Position numbers and translations under genes: made by a program. A DNA stretch of 64,000 nucleotides from Prevotella sp. (lineage in GTDB: Bacteria > Bacteroidota > Bacteroidia > Bacteroidales > Bacteroidaceae), in NCBI GenBank assembly GCA_017524385.1, contig JAFWSS010000128.1, positions 1 to 64,000 of the forward strand. The letters are read 5' to 3'. Shown piece after piece: positions 15,250 to 24,030 of this stretch (positions are counted from its first letter, which is position 1; each line of letters opens with the position of its first letter). The notes under the pieces are model-generated. The model saw only the letters and a list, made by a program, of their open reading frames with translations. It was not told the DNA's origin and did no database searches.

Positions 15250-16053
15250 ATGAGAAAGAACATCCAATTATTTGCAATCTTACTGGCAGCGCTGTCAGCA
15301 GTATCTTGCAAGACCCGCACCCAAATGATTTACTTGGAAGACATGGTTGAAGGCGAGCAATATCCCGCCGCTCCCGCCAAGGACCTCGTAATCCAAAGTG
15401 ATGACAAGCTCACCATCAAGGTGAGTTGCAAGAACCCCGAACTGGCCTTGGCCTTCAACATGCCGACCCCTGGCAACTACAGCGTGAGCGAGGAGGGCAA
15501 CATCAGCAGCAGCAGTTCGCCGAATTCCACCGTCCATTACACGGTGAGCAGCGACGGCACCATCGACTTCCCCGTGTTGGGCAAGTTGCAAGCCCGCGGC
15601 CTCACCTGTCGCGAACTGAGCGAGAGCATCAAGTCAGAGCTTCAAACCCGCAATCTGATCACCGACCCCTTCGTGACGACGGAGATTGTCAACTTCACCT
15701 ATTCCGTTCTCGGCGAGTCGAAGAAGGTGGGCACCATTGAAGTGAAGGGGAAGGACCGCGTCACCATCCTCGACGCCATCGCACAATCGGGCGACCTCTC
15801 ACAGAACGCAAAGTTGGACCGCATCGCCGTCATCCGTGAAGAAAACGGCAAGCGTCAGATCTATCACTGCAACATCCGCACGAAAGAAATCTTCGACTCC
15901 CCCGTGTTCTACCTGAAACAGAACGACATCATCTACGTGGAGCCGAGCGAGCGCAAGGCGCGTGAGGAGCAACGTCGCGACATGCAATGGATATTCACCG
16001 GCGCCTCCCTGCTCACCACGGTCATCTCCCTCATCTCACTGGTGAAAAAATAG
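15250..16053 (+). CDS. Wza-like polysaccharide export lipoprotein
   Basis: 267 aa. ATG 15250 was chosen over upstream starts because it gives a clean lipoprotein signal (MRKNIQLFAILLAALSAVSC, lipid-bearing Cys20). It has the Poly_export beta domain (IQSDDKLTIKV, then TVSSDGTIDFPVLGKL about 125-140) and an SLBB-like segment (about 180-245). A hydrophobic C-terminus (WIFTGASLLTTVISLISLV) follows. It would form the outer-membrane channel for the exopolysaccharide. First gene of the capsule locus, directly before wzc. Confidence 0.88.
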   Translation: MRKNIQLFAILLAALSAVSCKTRTQMIYLEDMVEGEQYPAAPAKDLVIQSDDKLTIKVSCKNPELALAFNMPTPGNYSVSEEGNISSSSSPNSTVHYTVSSDGTIDFPVLGKLQARGLTCRELSESIKSELQTRNLITDPFVTTEIVNFTYSVLGESKKVGTIEVKGKDRVTILDAIAQSGDLSQNAKLDRIAVIREENGKRQIYHCNIRTKEIFDSPVFYLKQNDIIYVEPSERKAREEQRRDMQWIFTGASLLTTVISLISLVKK

Positions 16054-16062
16054 ACATCTACA

Positions 16063-16140
16063 AAAGCCCTAAGGCTCATATGGCACTTAAAGGCCTTAAA
16101 GACCTTAAACTCCTTAGAGGCCTTAAGGTCCTTGGAAACA
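16063..16140 (+). repeat. CCTTAAAG-type micro-repeats between export genes
   Basis: CTTAAAGGCCTTAAAGACC, then CTTAAACTCC and TTAGAGGCCTTAAGG: eight or so imperfect copies of CCTTAAA in the 118-base spacer. No gene is present. The repeats may fold or may simply be slippage-prone filler. Confidence 0.5.
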
Positions 16141-16171
16141 TACTACATCACACACCCAAAGCACCTGCAAT

Positions 16172-18691
16172 ATGGTAAAAATGACTGAACAAAAAAGCAT
16201 GGCCCCCGACTCCTCCTTGGCGTCGAAAGGCTTCAACATCAACCCCCTCGACATTCTGCGCTTCCTGTTAGCCAATTGGTACTGGTTTGCCCTCTCGGCC
16301 GCCCTTTTTGGCGGTTGGGCTTGGTACAAATACAGCACCACGCAGTTCCGCTACACCACAAATGCCACCGTGATGTTCAAGGATGCTCATACCTCAGCCC
16401 GCCAGGCCGGCCTTGACCGCCTTGCCAACGCGACCCCCCAGGTGAACATCTCCAACGAAATCCTCCAGTTCCAGTCGCCGGAGTTGATGCGGAAGGCCAT
16501 CCTCCGCCTTCACGCCGAGGTGGACTACACGGTGACGGACTACCTTCGCAAGGAAGAGTTGTACAGCAAGTCTCCCGTCAAGGTGACTTTCCACGACGTG
16601 GAAGAAGACCGCGACGCCTTTGTAGAAGTGAAGCCCATCGACGACAGCAAGGTAAACCTATCGGGTTTCGTTGACGGCAAGGTGCTGTCGGCCCCCCTTG
16701 GCAAGACTGTGCGCACCCCCTTGGGTCGCCTTACCGTGACAAAGACATTGTATTATGGCACCGAATGGCTCGGCCACACCATCTCCGTGAAGAAGAACGA
16801 CATCAACAAGACCATAAGCGACATGTGCCCAAACCTCAGGATCACGCAAGGCACCTCCGACAATGGCATGTACGGCAACAACAGTTCCTCCATCTTGTAC
16901 ATGAATTTTGAAGATGTCTCCCCCGTACGCGCCGAGGACATCCTCAACACGCTGATAGCCATCTACAACGAGGAGACCATCACCGACAAGAACCAGATAG
17001 CCATCAACACGTCGAACTTCATCGACGAGCGCCTTGCCATCATCGAGAAAGAACTTGGCGGCGTAGAGGCCCAGATTCAAAGTTTCAAGGAACAGAACAA
17101 CATGACCGACCTTGGCAGCGTGACCTCCACGGCACAAGGCAACCGCGAGCGTTACAGCACCGAGGTGAAGGACCTGATGCTTCAGCAGCAGACGGGCAGC
17201 TACCTTCGCGACTACCTTCGCGACCCGTCTAAGGCCACCGAACTGATACCAACGAATACAGGCATCAACAACAGCGCGATAGAAGAGCAGATCAACCTCT
17301 ACAACAAGTCGAAACTCCGTCGCGACAAGTTGCTCGAGGGCGGTGGCGGTGAGAACAACCCCGTGATTGAAGACCTGAACAGTACGCTGAACTCCATGCG
17401 CCAGAACATCCTTCGCTCAGTAGACAACCACAACGCGAACATCAACGCGAAGATAGAGGACATGGCCAACCGTGCCAACCAAGCAGCCGCACGCATCTCT
17501 CAAATCCCCCGTCAGCAACGCCAGATGCTCTCCATCGAGCGCCAGCAGCACATCAAGGAAGAGTTGTACCTCTACCTTCTCAACAAGCGCGAAGAGAATG
17601 CATTGAGCCTCGCGACGACAGAGTCGAACGCGCGCGTCCTGCAACCCGCCCACGGCATCAAAACGCCCATCTCTCCCATTCTCAAATCGATGATGACGAA
17701 GAACATGGCCATCGCCATCGGCATCCCCCTCATCGCCTTGATGAGCCTCTTTTTCTTCGACACCCGCGTGAAGAGCCGCAAGGACATAGAAGACATGACC
17801 TCTGTGCCGTTCATCGGTGAGATTCCCAAGCACAATTTCTCGAAAGGAGTCATAGGCAAGTCGGGCAAGGACAAACAGCGCATCGTGGTGCTCAACGACA
17901 GCCGCGACCTGACGAGCGAGGCCTTCCGCATCGTGCGCACCAACATGGACTTCATGCGCGTGAAGACCGACAAGCTGCAGGTCATCACGTTCAGCAGCTT
18001 CGGCTCCGCGGCGGGCAAGACCTTCGTGTCGAGCAACCTTGCCGCAAGTTTCGCACAGACAGGCAAGCACGTGCTGATCATCGACCTCGACATCCGCAAG
18101 GGCACGCTCACTGTCCACACCAAGCACCACCAGTCGAAAGGCATGACCAACTACCTCTCGGGCCAGGCCACACTCGACGAAATCATCCAACACGACGACA
18201 TCTGCGAGGGTCTCGACGTGATTCCCGCCGGCGGCATCGCCCCGAACCCAGCAGAGTTGCTGTTGAGCGAGCGCCTGGACCAACTCGTCGAGGAGTTGCG
18301 CACCCGCTACGACTACATCTTCATCGACAACGTGCCCTACGGCGTTGTTGCCGATGCCGTCATCACCAACCGCATCGCCGACCTCACCATCTTCGTCATT
18401 CGCGTGGGACGTGTCGACCGCCGCATGATGCCCGAGGTGGAGAAAATCTACAACAGCGGCAAGTTGAAGAACATGTCGCTGATTCTTAACGGCACATCGC
18501 TGCACAGCGGCTACGGCTATGGTTATGGCTACGGCTATGGTTATGGCTACGGCTATGGCAGCTATGGCTACGGCTACACCAGCAACAAGAGATGGTGGCA
18601 ACGCCTCTTCACGTTTGGCAAAAAGAAAAGGCGCCACCATCGCAGGCACGAGGAAGCCGCGAAGAAGGAGCAGGGACAAGAAAAGGCATAG
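16172..18691 (+). CDS. Wzc-like polysaccharide co-polymerase and tyrosine autokinase
   Basis: 839 aa. The Wzz domain starts with a membrane segment at about 30-48 (LANWYWFALSAALFGGWAW). A coiled-coil middle follows (about 280-480), then a second membrane segment near 510-530, and a BY-kinase domain with Walker A GSAAGKTFVSSN (about 611-622) and Walker A' LIIDLDIRKG (about 634-643). The tail from about 779 is a run of Gly-Tyr pairs, the autophosphorylation cluster, encoded by 18-base tandem repeats. A basic C-terminus follows (KKKRRHHRRH). It controls chain length and export with the Wza-like protein and is dephosphorylated by the next gene product. ATG 16181 is an alternative start. Confidence 0.92.
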   Translation: MVKMTEQKSMAPDSSLASKGFNINPLDILRFLLANWYWFALSAALFGGWAWYKYSTTQFRYTTNATVMFKDAHTSARQAGLDRLANATPQVNISNEILQFQSPELMRKAILRLHAEVDYTVTDYLRKEELYSKSPVKVTFHDVEEDRDAFVEVKPIDDSKVNLSGFVDGKVLSAPLGKTVRTPLGRLTVTKTLYYGTEWLGHTISVKKNDINKTISDMCPNLRITQGTSDNGMYGNNSSSILYMNFEDVSPVRAEDILNTLIAIYNEETITDKNQIAINTSNFIDERLAIIEKELGGVEAQIQSFKEQNNMTDLGSVTSTAQGNRERYSTEVKDLMLQQQTGSYLRDYLRDPSKATELIPTNTGINNSAIEEQINLYNKSKLRRDKLLEGGGGENNPVIEDLNSTLNSMRQNILRSVDNHNANINAKIEDMANRANQAAARISQIPRQQRQMLSIERQQHIKEELYLYLLNKREENALSLATTESNARVLQPAHGIKTPISPILKSMMTKNMAIAIGIPLIALMSLFFFDTRVKSRKDIEDMTSVPFIGEIPKHNFSKGVIGKSGKDKQRIVVLNDSRDLTSEAFRIVRTNMDFMRVKTDKLQVITFSSFGSAAGKTFVSSNLAASFAQTGKHVLIIDLDIRKGTLTVHTKHHQSKGMTNYLSGQATLDEIIQHDDICEGLDVIPAGGIAPNPAELLLSERLDQLVEELRTRYDYIFIDNVPYGVVADAVITNRIADLTIFVIRVGRVDRRMMPEVEKIYNSGKLKNMSLILNGTSLHSGYGYGYGYGYGYGYGYGSYGYGYTSNKRWWQRLFTFGKKKRRHHRRHEEAAKKEQGQEKA
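18509..18577 (+). repeat. 18-bp tandem repeat encoding the Gly-Tyr tail of Wzc
   Basis: GGCTACGGCTATGGTTAT occurs twice and is followed by a partly changed third unit. Each unit adds Gly-Tyr pairs in frame. Copy-number change by slippage would alter the number of phosphorylatable tyrosines without breaking the frame. Confidence 0.85.
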
Positions 18692-18695
18692 CGAC

Positions 18696-19409
18696 GTGTT
18701 CCGTTTCAAACATCGCCTGCTGAAGTCAGGCATACTTCACGGCAAGACCGACATCCACTGCCATGTGCTGCCAGGAGTTGACGACGGTTCCCCCGACCTG
18801 CCCCACAGTCTCGACCTTCTCGACTATATGGAGCAAGACCTGGGTTTTGCCTGCGCATGGCTCACCCCACACGTGATGGAAGGCAACGGCAACAGCGCCG
18901 CCCGACTGCGCGAGATTTACGAGCCCCTCAAGAGCCGTTATGAAGGCAGCATGCGTCTTCATCTCTCCTCTGAGTACATGCTCGACGAAGGTTTCCGCGA
19001 ACGTCTTTCCACCGACGCCCTGCGTTTGGGCAAGCACCACCTGTTGGTGGAGACCTCCTACATGAGCGGCCCTAACGACCTCTACGGCCTTCTGCTAAGC
19101 GTGTGGCACAAGGAGTTGAAACCGCTCATCGCGCACCCTGAGCGTTACATGTACATGTCGGAGTCGGACTATCACGACTTGAAAGGACACGGGTATGAAT
19201 TCCAACTCAACCTGCTGTCGCTCAGCGGCTATTATGGTCTTCGTCCCCAGCAGGTGGCCTTTCAACTTCTAGAGGAGGGGCTTTACGACAACGTGGGCAC
19301 CGACCTCCACCACCTCAAACGCTTCGAAGACTTCCTGTGGGACCTGAAACTCACACGCAAGCAATTGGACGCCCTCGAGAAGTTGTTTGTCAACAACGAG
19401 GAACTGTGA
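18696..19409 (+). CDS. CpsB/YwqE-type PHP-family tyrosine-protein phosphatase
   Basis: 237 aa from a GTG start at 18696, four bases after wzc; upstream ATGs in this frame lie inside the wzc Tyr repeat and are unlikely. The metal-binding opening TDIHCHVLPGVDDGSPD (18-34; His21, His23) is diagnostic, with IAHPERY and VGTDLHHL later. These manganese-dependent phosphatases dephosphorylate the Tyr tail of Wzc-type kinases. The tight coupling to wzc fits this role. Confidence 0.88.
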   Translation: MFRFKHRLLKSGILHGKTDIHCHVLPGVDDGSPDLPHSLDLLDYMEQDLGFACAWLTPHVMEGNGNSAARLREIYEPLKSRYEGSMRLHLSSEYMLDEGFRERLSTDALRLGKHHLLVETSYMSGPNDLYGLLLSVWHKELKPLIAHPERYMYMSESDYHDLKGHGYEFQLNLLSLSGYYGLRPQQVAFQLLEEGLYDNVGTDLHHLKRFEDFLWDLKLTRKQLDALEKLFVNNEEL

Positions 19410-19415
19410 GCAAGG

Positions 19416-20390
19416 ATGGAGAAAAAGAAGTTGAAGGATGCGGTTTCTTGGTTTCTGGTGGTGCTCGTCGTCCTGCTCCTTGTCCTACCCTACCTGCCAC
19501 CATCGTTTGGTGGTGCGCTGCTGGTGCTGGGGTTTGCCACTCTCCCCATCATCCTGGGCAATGTGGTAGCAGCTGTTATCAGGCACGGCCGTTGGCGCTG
19601 GGCTCACATCGTGGCCGTTGCCTCTTGCCTGCCTATGCTCATGGCCTACGTGCCCCTCATTCCACCAACTCACGAGCAGTCATCCCCCACGCTTCGCCTC
19701 GTATCATGGAACGTGGGCAATTTCATGGTCAGCTGTGACACCATGCACCAAGCCGCCCGCCACATCAACCATCTCTCACCCGACATCATCTGTTTTCAGG
19801 AGCGCCCCCACGAGTCGAAGGTTTCCTGGGACGACATCCGTGAAGCCTTTCCCTGCCATCCCCACGCCGTTCGCAACAGTCGAGAGGACGAGGTGCTCAA
19901 TTTAGCCATCCTCAGCAGCCATCCCATTGTCGGCAGCGGCGAGCGGCAGTTTGAAGGCACTTACAACCGATATCTGTGGGCCGACGTGCAAGTAGGCTCC
20001 GACACGGTGCGAGTGTTCAACGTCCATCTGCAGACCACCGGAATGACGTCTCCCTTCTGTTGGGCGGATGTGCCTGCCGTATTGGCGAATGCCACGGAAC
20101 GCGACCGGCAAGCCTCCCTCCTGTGTGACGACGTGGATGACAGCCCCCACCCCACCTTGTTGTGCGGCGACTTCAACGACACGCCCAACGGCTATCCCGC
20201 CCGTCGCCTTCGCAACGAGCTGACCGACTTTTCCTGCCGTTGGCCTCTCTCAGGCACGTTTCACGGCATGGGCGGGCTATTGAAAATAGACTATATGATG
20301 TGCGACCAAGGCATACAACCTCTGAATTACCACCTTGCCGACACCCCTTGGAGCGACCACAAGTTGCAGATGGGCGAAATGGCACTTTGA
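19416..20390 (+). CDS. Membrane-anchored endonuclease/exonuclease/phosphatase family protein
   Basis: 324 aa. Residues about 10-86 hold two or three hydrophobic membrane segments. The remainder is an EEP-fold domain: LVSWNVGNF (about 95-103), ICFQERP, LCGDFNDTP and WSDHKL, giving the catalytic Asn, Glu, Asp-Asn and Asp-His sites. The start is 6 bases after the phosphatase stop. Such proteins are often next to Bacteroidota capsule genes; the substrate (phosphodiester of lipid, nucleic acid or glycan) is not known. Confidence 0.8.
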   Translation: MEKKKLKDAVSWFLVVLVVLLLVLPYLPPSFGGALLVLGFATLPIILGNVVAAVIRHGRWRWAHIVAVASCLPMLMAYVPLIPPTHEQSSPTLRLVSWNVGNFMVSCDTMHQAARHINHLSPDIICFQERPHESKVSWDDIREAFPCHPHAVRNSREDEVLNLAILSSHPIVGSGERQFEGTYNRYLWADVQVGSDTVRVFNVHLQTTGMTSPFCWADVPAVLANATERDRQASLLCDDVDDSPHPTLLCGDFNDTPNGYPARRLRNELTDFSCRWPLSGTFHGMGGLLKIDYMMCDQGIQPLNYHLADTPWSDHKLQMGEMAL

Positions 20391-20439
20391 GTATCCTGCA
20401 TTCGTCAATGACGGTGAAAGCCGAACAACAACAATCATT

Positions 20440-21258
20440 ATGAAATTATCCATCATCACTATCAACTATAACAATCTTGAGGGGCTGAAGGAGACAATGG
20501 GAAGTGTACTATCCCAAAACTTCAAAGACTATGAGTGGATTGTCATCGATGGCGGCTCCACAGATGGCAGCAAGGAGTTGCTTGAAAGAAACAACGATGC
20601 CATTTCCTATTGGGTGAGCGAACCCGACCGCGGTATCTACCATGCGATGAACAAAGGTGTCGACGTGGCGCAAGGTGAGTACTGCCAGTTTCTCAACTCA
20701 GGAGACAGCCTCATCAGCCCCGACATCCTTGAGAAGGTTTTCTCATACGAATTGTCTGATGTGAATTATGGTGACGTCTGGCTTACCAAAAAAGGAAAAG
20801 TGGTGGAGAAACGCACTTACCCCGATACAATCACCCTTCCTTGCCTATTCGGATATCCTCCACCTAGCCATCAGGCCACATTTTTCCGCACCTTGCTCGT
20901 CAAGCAACACCTTTATCGAGAGCAATATTCCATCGCTGCAGACGTGTGCCTTTTCTTGGAACTATATGTCACAGGCAGTCATTTCAAACATCTGCCCTTG
21001 CCTATCGTCTATTTCGACTTAGGCGGGATTGGCTCCAAACCCGAAACTTATCAAGAACGAATACGTCAGTTAACTGCCATCAAACAAGAATTTCTCCCCG
21101 CTCAAGTCGTTGATGGCATCGAACAATTAATCATAGATTACAAAAACTTCCAATTTGTCCTAAAAATCGCCCCGTTGCGATGGACATACACTTTTTTCAG
21201 AAAAGTACAAATCTTATATGGTCATTTTGTTTCACTTATCCTCGTGGGAAAGTGGTGA
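20440..21258 (+). CDS. Family 2 glycosyltransferase (WcaE-like)
   Basis: 272 aa; ATG 20440 gives the usual MKLSIITINYNN start. DGGSTDG (37-43) binds the nucleotide; SEPDRGIYHAMNKG (60-73) and FLNSGD (84-89) are typical of the colanic-acid WcaE subgroup, where NSGD replaces DxDD. A sugar donor cannot be assigned. It is the first glycosyltransferase of the locus, 49 bases after the EEP gene. Confidence 0.85.
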   Translation: MKLSIITINYNNLEGLKETMGSVLSQNFKDYEWIVIDGGSTDGSKELLERNNDAISYWVSEPDRGIYHAMNKGVDVAQGEYCQFLNSGDSLISPDILEKVFSYELSDVNYGDVWLTKKGKVVEKRTYPDTITLPCLFGYPPPSHQATFFRTLLVKQHLYREQYSIAADVCLFLELYVTGSHFKHLPLPIVYFDLGGIGSKPETYQERIRQLTAIKQEFLPAQVVDGIEQLIIDYKNFQFVLKIAPLRWTYTFFRKVQILYGHFVSLILVGKW

Positions 21259-21314
21259 ACAAAACCGATAAGAAACACCATAGGAATTCCATCCAAACTT
21301 CATAAGATATTACG

Positions 21315-22160
21315 ATGGACAACAACAACTGGACAAAAGAAATAAGACCTAAAAGAAACCTTCTTGACCTCAACTTGAAGGAACTGTGGCGCTATCGCGA
21401 CCTTTATTACATGTATGTGAAGCGCGACATCATCACCGTGTACAAGCAGACGGTGCTCGGTCCTTTATGGTTCATCATCCAACCGGTGCTCACCACCATC
21501 ATGTTCATGTTCGTCTTCGGCAACCTTGCCGGCATCTCCACCGACGGTATGCCCCAGCCGTTGTTCTATATGGCCGGCATATTGCTCTGGACCTATTTCA
21601 GCAGTTGTTTCAATGCCTGCTCCAACGTGTTCGCTGCCAACGCCGGGGTCTTCGGCAAGGTCTATTTCCCCCGTCTCGTCGTCCCTTTGAGCACCATCAC
21701 GTCCAACTTGGTAAAATTCGGCATCCAGTTGCTGCTCTTCATCGCCATATACATCTATTTTGCTGTCAAAGGAGCGCCAGTTCAAGTCAACATTTACATA
21801 TTGCTCTTTCCCTTCCTGGTGTTCCTCATCGCCTTCCACGCCTTGTCATGGGGGTTGGTCATCTCCTCCCTCACCACCAAATACAGGGATTTGCGGCAAT
21901 TGGTCAGTTTCGGTGTCCAGTTGCTGATGTATGCCACTCCCGTCATCTACCCGATGAGTACTACAGGCGGCAAGATCCGCGCCATTTTGGAGTTGAACCC
22001 GCTCACCCCCATCTTTGAAGCCTTCAAATACAGCTGCATGGGTTGTGGTTCATTGAGTTGGGGCGGTTTGCTCTACAGCACCATCTTCATGCTCGTGATG
22101 CTGTTCCTGTCCGTCATCGTCTTCAACAGGACGGAGCGCAACTTCATGGACACGGTGTAG
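21315..22160 (+). CDS. Wzm-like polysaccharide ABC transporter permease
   Basis: 281 aa with about six membrane segments and the ABC-2 layout: an amphipathic start (LKELWRYRDLYYMYVKRDI), then TVLGPLWFIIQPVLTTIMF and later LNPLTPIFEAFKYS. It pairs with the ATPase at 24031-25275 to export a polymer finished in the cytoplasm. Unusually, the two are separated by a glycosyltransferase and an acetyltransferase gene. GC-rich like the upstream conserved genes; the sequence turns AT-richer just after it. Confidence 0.9.
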   Translation: MDNNNWTKEIRPKRNLLDLNLKELWRYRDLYYMYVKRDIITVYKQTVLGPLWFIIQPVLTTIMFMFVFGNLAGISTDGMPQPLFYMAGILLWTYFSSCFNACSNVFAANAGVFGKVYFPRLVVPLSTITSNLVKFGIQLLLFIAIYIYFAVKGAPVQVNIYILLFPFLVFLIAFHALSWGLVISSLTTKYRDLRQLVSFGVQLLMYATPVIYPMSTTGGKIRAILELNPLTPIFEAFKYSCMGCGSLSWGGLLYSTIFMLVMLFLSVIVFNRTERNFMDTV

Positions 22161-22294
22161 GAGTTTTTTTTTTGAAGTTAAAGAAGTTAGAGAAGTTATC
22201 GCTTCGCTCGAAGTTAGCGACAATGGTCGGAGTTTTTCAAAGATATAGACAATAGATTGAACTGATTATCCAATCACAACAAATCACTAATTCC

Positions 22295-23146
22295 ATGCCA
22301 AGCCAACCACTGATTTCGATTATCATACCCCTTTACAACAAGGAGCTTTACGTTTTGGAGACCATAAGATCCATCACTTCTCAAGATTATGATGATTATG
22401 AAATCGTCGTTGTGGATGATGGCTCTACCGACAATGGTTTGTCGCTAGTAGAAAATTTGAACGACCCAAGAATCAAGATTTTCAAGAAGGCAAATGGAGG
22501 TCTTCCATCAGCCAGGAATTATGGTGTACGAAACGCCATTGGCAAATGGGGGTTGTTTCTTGATGCCGACGACACCTTGGAACCTGGGGCATTGCGCTTA
22601 TTAGACAGTTTGATACGCCAAGAGCCAAAATGCGAGTTCTTCTGCTGCAATCATTATATTCAAGAAAACGGCAAGAAGCGGCTTGTCTGCCCCAAGTTCA
22701 AGGAAGGCTATATCCGACATAACTTCTTTGCCTATCAAACCAAACGCATAAAACCAAGAGCTGGAGCATTTCTTCTCTCCATGCCTCTTCTCAAGAAACA
22801 TCCATATAACGAACAATACAGGCGCTATGAAGATGCTGATTTTGCATTCAACATCATGCGCTGCACAAAAGCATATACATGTCCCATACCCATTATGACT
22901 TATAACTTCGATTATGGAGAAGCCTATAAGCCAAGAAATGATGCTTCAGAGGATTTCATTGGCCATCTGTCCTATGAAGGCAAAGGTTGGTGGGAACAGT
23001 TGACGCTATATGATTTGTATCAGCAGGGATGCAGGAACTATCCTGAAGATATGAAAAGGCTTTACGACCCACAAAAAATGTACAACTATAAAGTGCAAAT
23101 CTGCAAGAAGATAAGGACTTTGTTGATACTATTGCATTATATTTGA
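22295..23146 (+). CDS. Family 2 glycosyltransferase
   Basis: 283 aa, GT-A fold: ISIIIPLYNK (7-16), VDDGSTDN (40-47), GGLPSARNYG (68-77) and the metal-binding DADD (90-93). The first gene of the AT-richer variable part of the locus, inserted between wzm and wzt. Acceptor and donor sugars cannot be told. Confidence 0.85.
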   Translation: MPSQPLISIIIPLYNKELYVLETIRSITSQDYDDYEIVVVDDGSTDNGLSLVENLNDPRIKIFKKANGGLPSARNYGVRNAIGKWGLFLDADDTLEPGALRLLDSLIRQEPKCEFFCCNHYIQENGKKRLVCPKFKEGYIRHNFFAYQTKRIKPRAGAFLLSMPLLKKHPYNEQYRRYEDADFAFNIMRCTKAYTCPIPIMTYNFDYGEAYKPRNDASEDFIGHLSYEGKGWWEQLTLYDLYQQGCRNYPEDMKRLYDPQKMYNYKVQICKKIRTLLILLHYI

Positions 23147-23251
23147 CCAGCCTAAATCCATTTTCCTTTCAAGCATCAGCACTCCAGGAATATCCCGAAG
23201 CCGTCTATTCATAGGATTCCATCTTGTAACATATAATTCCAAAGACCATTA

Positions 23252-23992
23252 ATGACAAATATCTTAAAGTTGCTAGGCAATCTTCGCTATAACATATTCT
23301 TGTATCTTATCGGCAAGGAAAACCGCAAGATGTGGTATCATCTCCAGAGAACCCATTTACACAATTCCAATCCTTACAGCTTCGGAGCCATGGGAAAGCA
23401 CTGTGATTTGGGATATGAATTGTCTTCCTGTGTTCCAAATAACATTTATATGGAAGATTATTCCCGTATCCAGAACCATTTGAATTTCATATCCTATAAA
23501 GGGAAACTGATAGTCAAGAAATATGCCGCCATTGCTGCAGGATGCATCATCATCCCTGGCGATCACCTCCCCACTGTTGGCGCTCCTCAATATCTGGCAG
23601 GGAAATTGCACATCAACGAAGTGGATGGAGAGATTGTTGTCGGAGAAGATTCGTGGGTAGGCGCTGGCACCATTCTGCTATCCCATTGCAGCATAGGCAG
23701 AGGCGCCGTAGTGGCAGCAGGGTCGGTGGTAACAAAACCCGTCCCTCCTTATGCAGTGGTTGCTGGCGTACCGGCAAAAATCATAGCGACTAAATTCACC
23801 ATTGACCAGATCCTTGAGCACGAGTCCATTCTTTACCCGCAGGAAGAGCGTATGAGCCGAGAGGAATTGGAAAAGCTATTCGAGGAACATTTCCAGGGGA
23901 AACGCTCGATAGGAACATCTTATATTTCGGAATCCGACAAGGAAAAACTCATGGCAATGATGAAAGAATTAGGAATTGAATTCTATGGTTAA
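23252..23992 (+). CDS. Left-handed beta-helix acyltransferase
   Basis: 246 aa. Hexapeptide repeats run from about 85 to 175 (SWVGAGTILLSHCSIGRGA, VVAAGSVVTKPVPPY) and end in the family signature GVPAKIIATKF. A C-terminal helical extension of about 60 residues follows. It is probably an O- or N-acetyltransferase that decorates the polymer. It lies between a GT2 gene and wzt. Confidence 0.82.
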   Translation: MTNILKLLGNLRYNIFLYLIGKENRKMWYHLQRTHLHNSNPYSFGAMGKHCDLGYELSSCVPNNIYMEDYSRIQNHLNFISYKGKLIVKKYAAIAAGCIIIPGDHLPTVGAPQYLAGKLHINEVDGEIVVGEDSWVGAGTILLSHCSIGRGAVVAAGSVVTKPVPPYAVVAGVPAKIIATKFTIDQILEHESILYPQEERMSREELEKLFEEHFQGKRSIGTSYISESDKEKLMAMMKELGIEFYG

Positions 23993-24030
23993 CACATCAT
24001 ATCGACCATCCCTTATAGAAGACAAAGCAA

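Noticed and set aside
18519..18695. Upstream ATG starts for the PHP phosphatase
   Set aside because: They lie inside the wzc Tyr-repeat region and encode Met/Ala/Thr low-complexity; GTG 18696 fits the family N-terminus.
17417..18733. 438-codon minus-strand open frame opposite wzc
   Set aside because: Same reason: shadow of a GC-rich gene with clear Wzc motifs.
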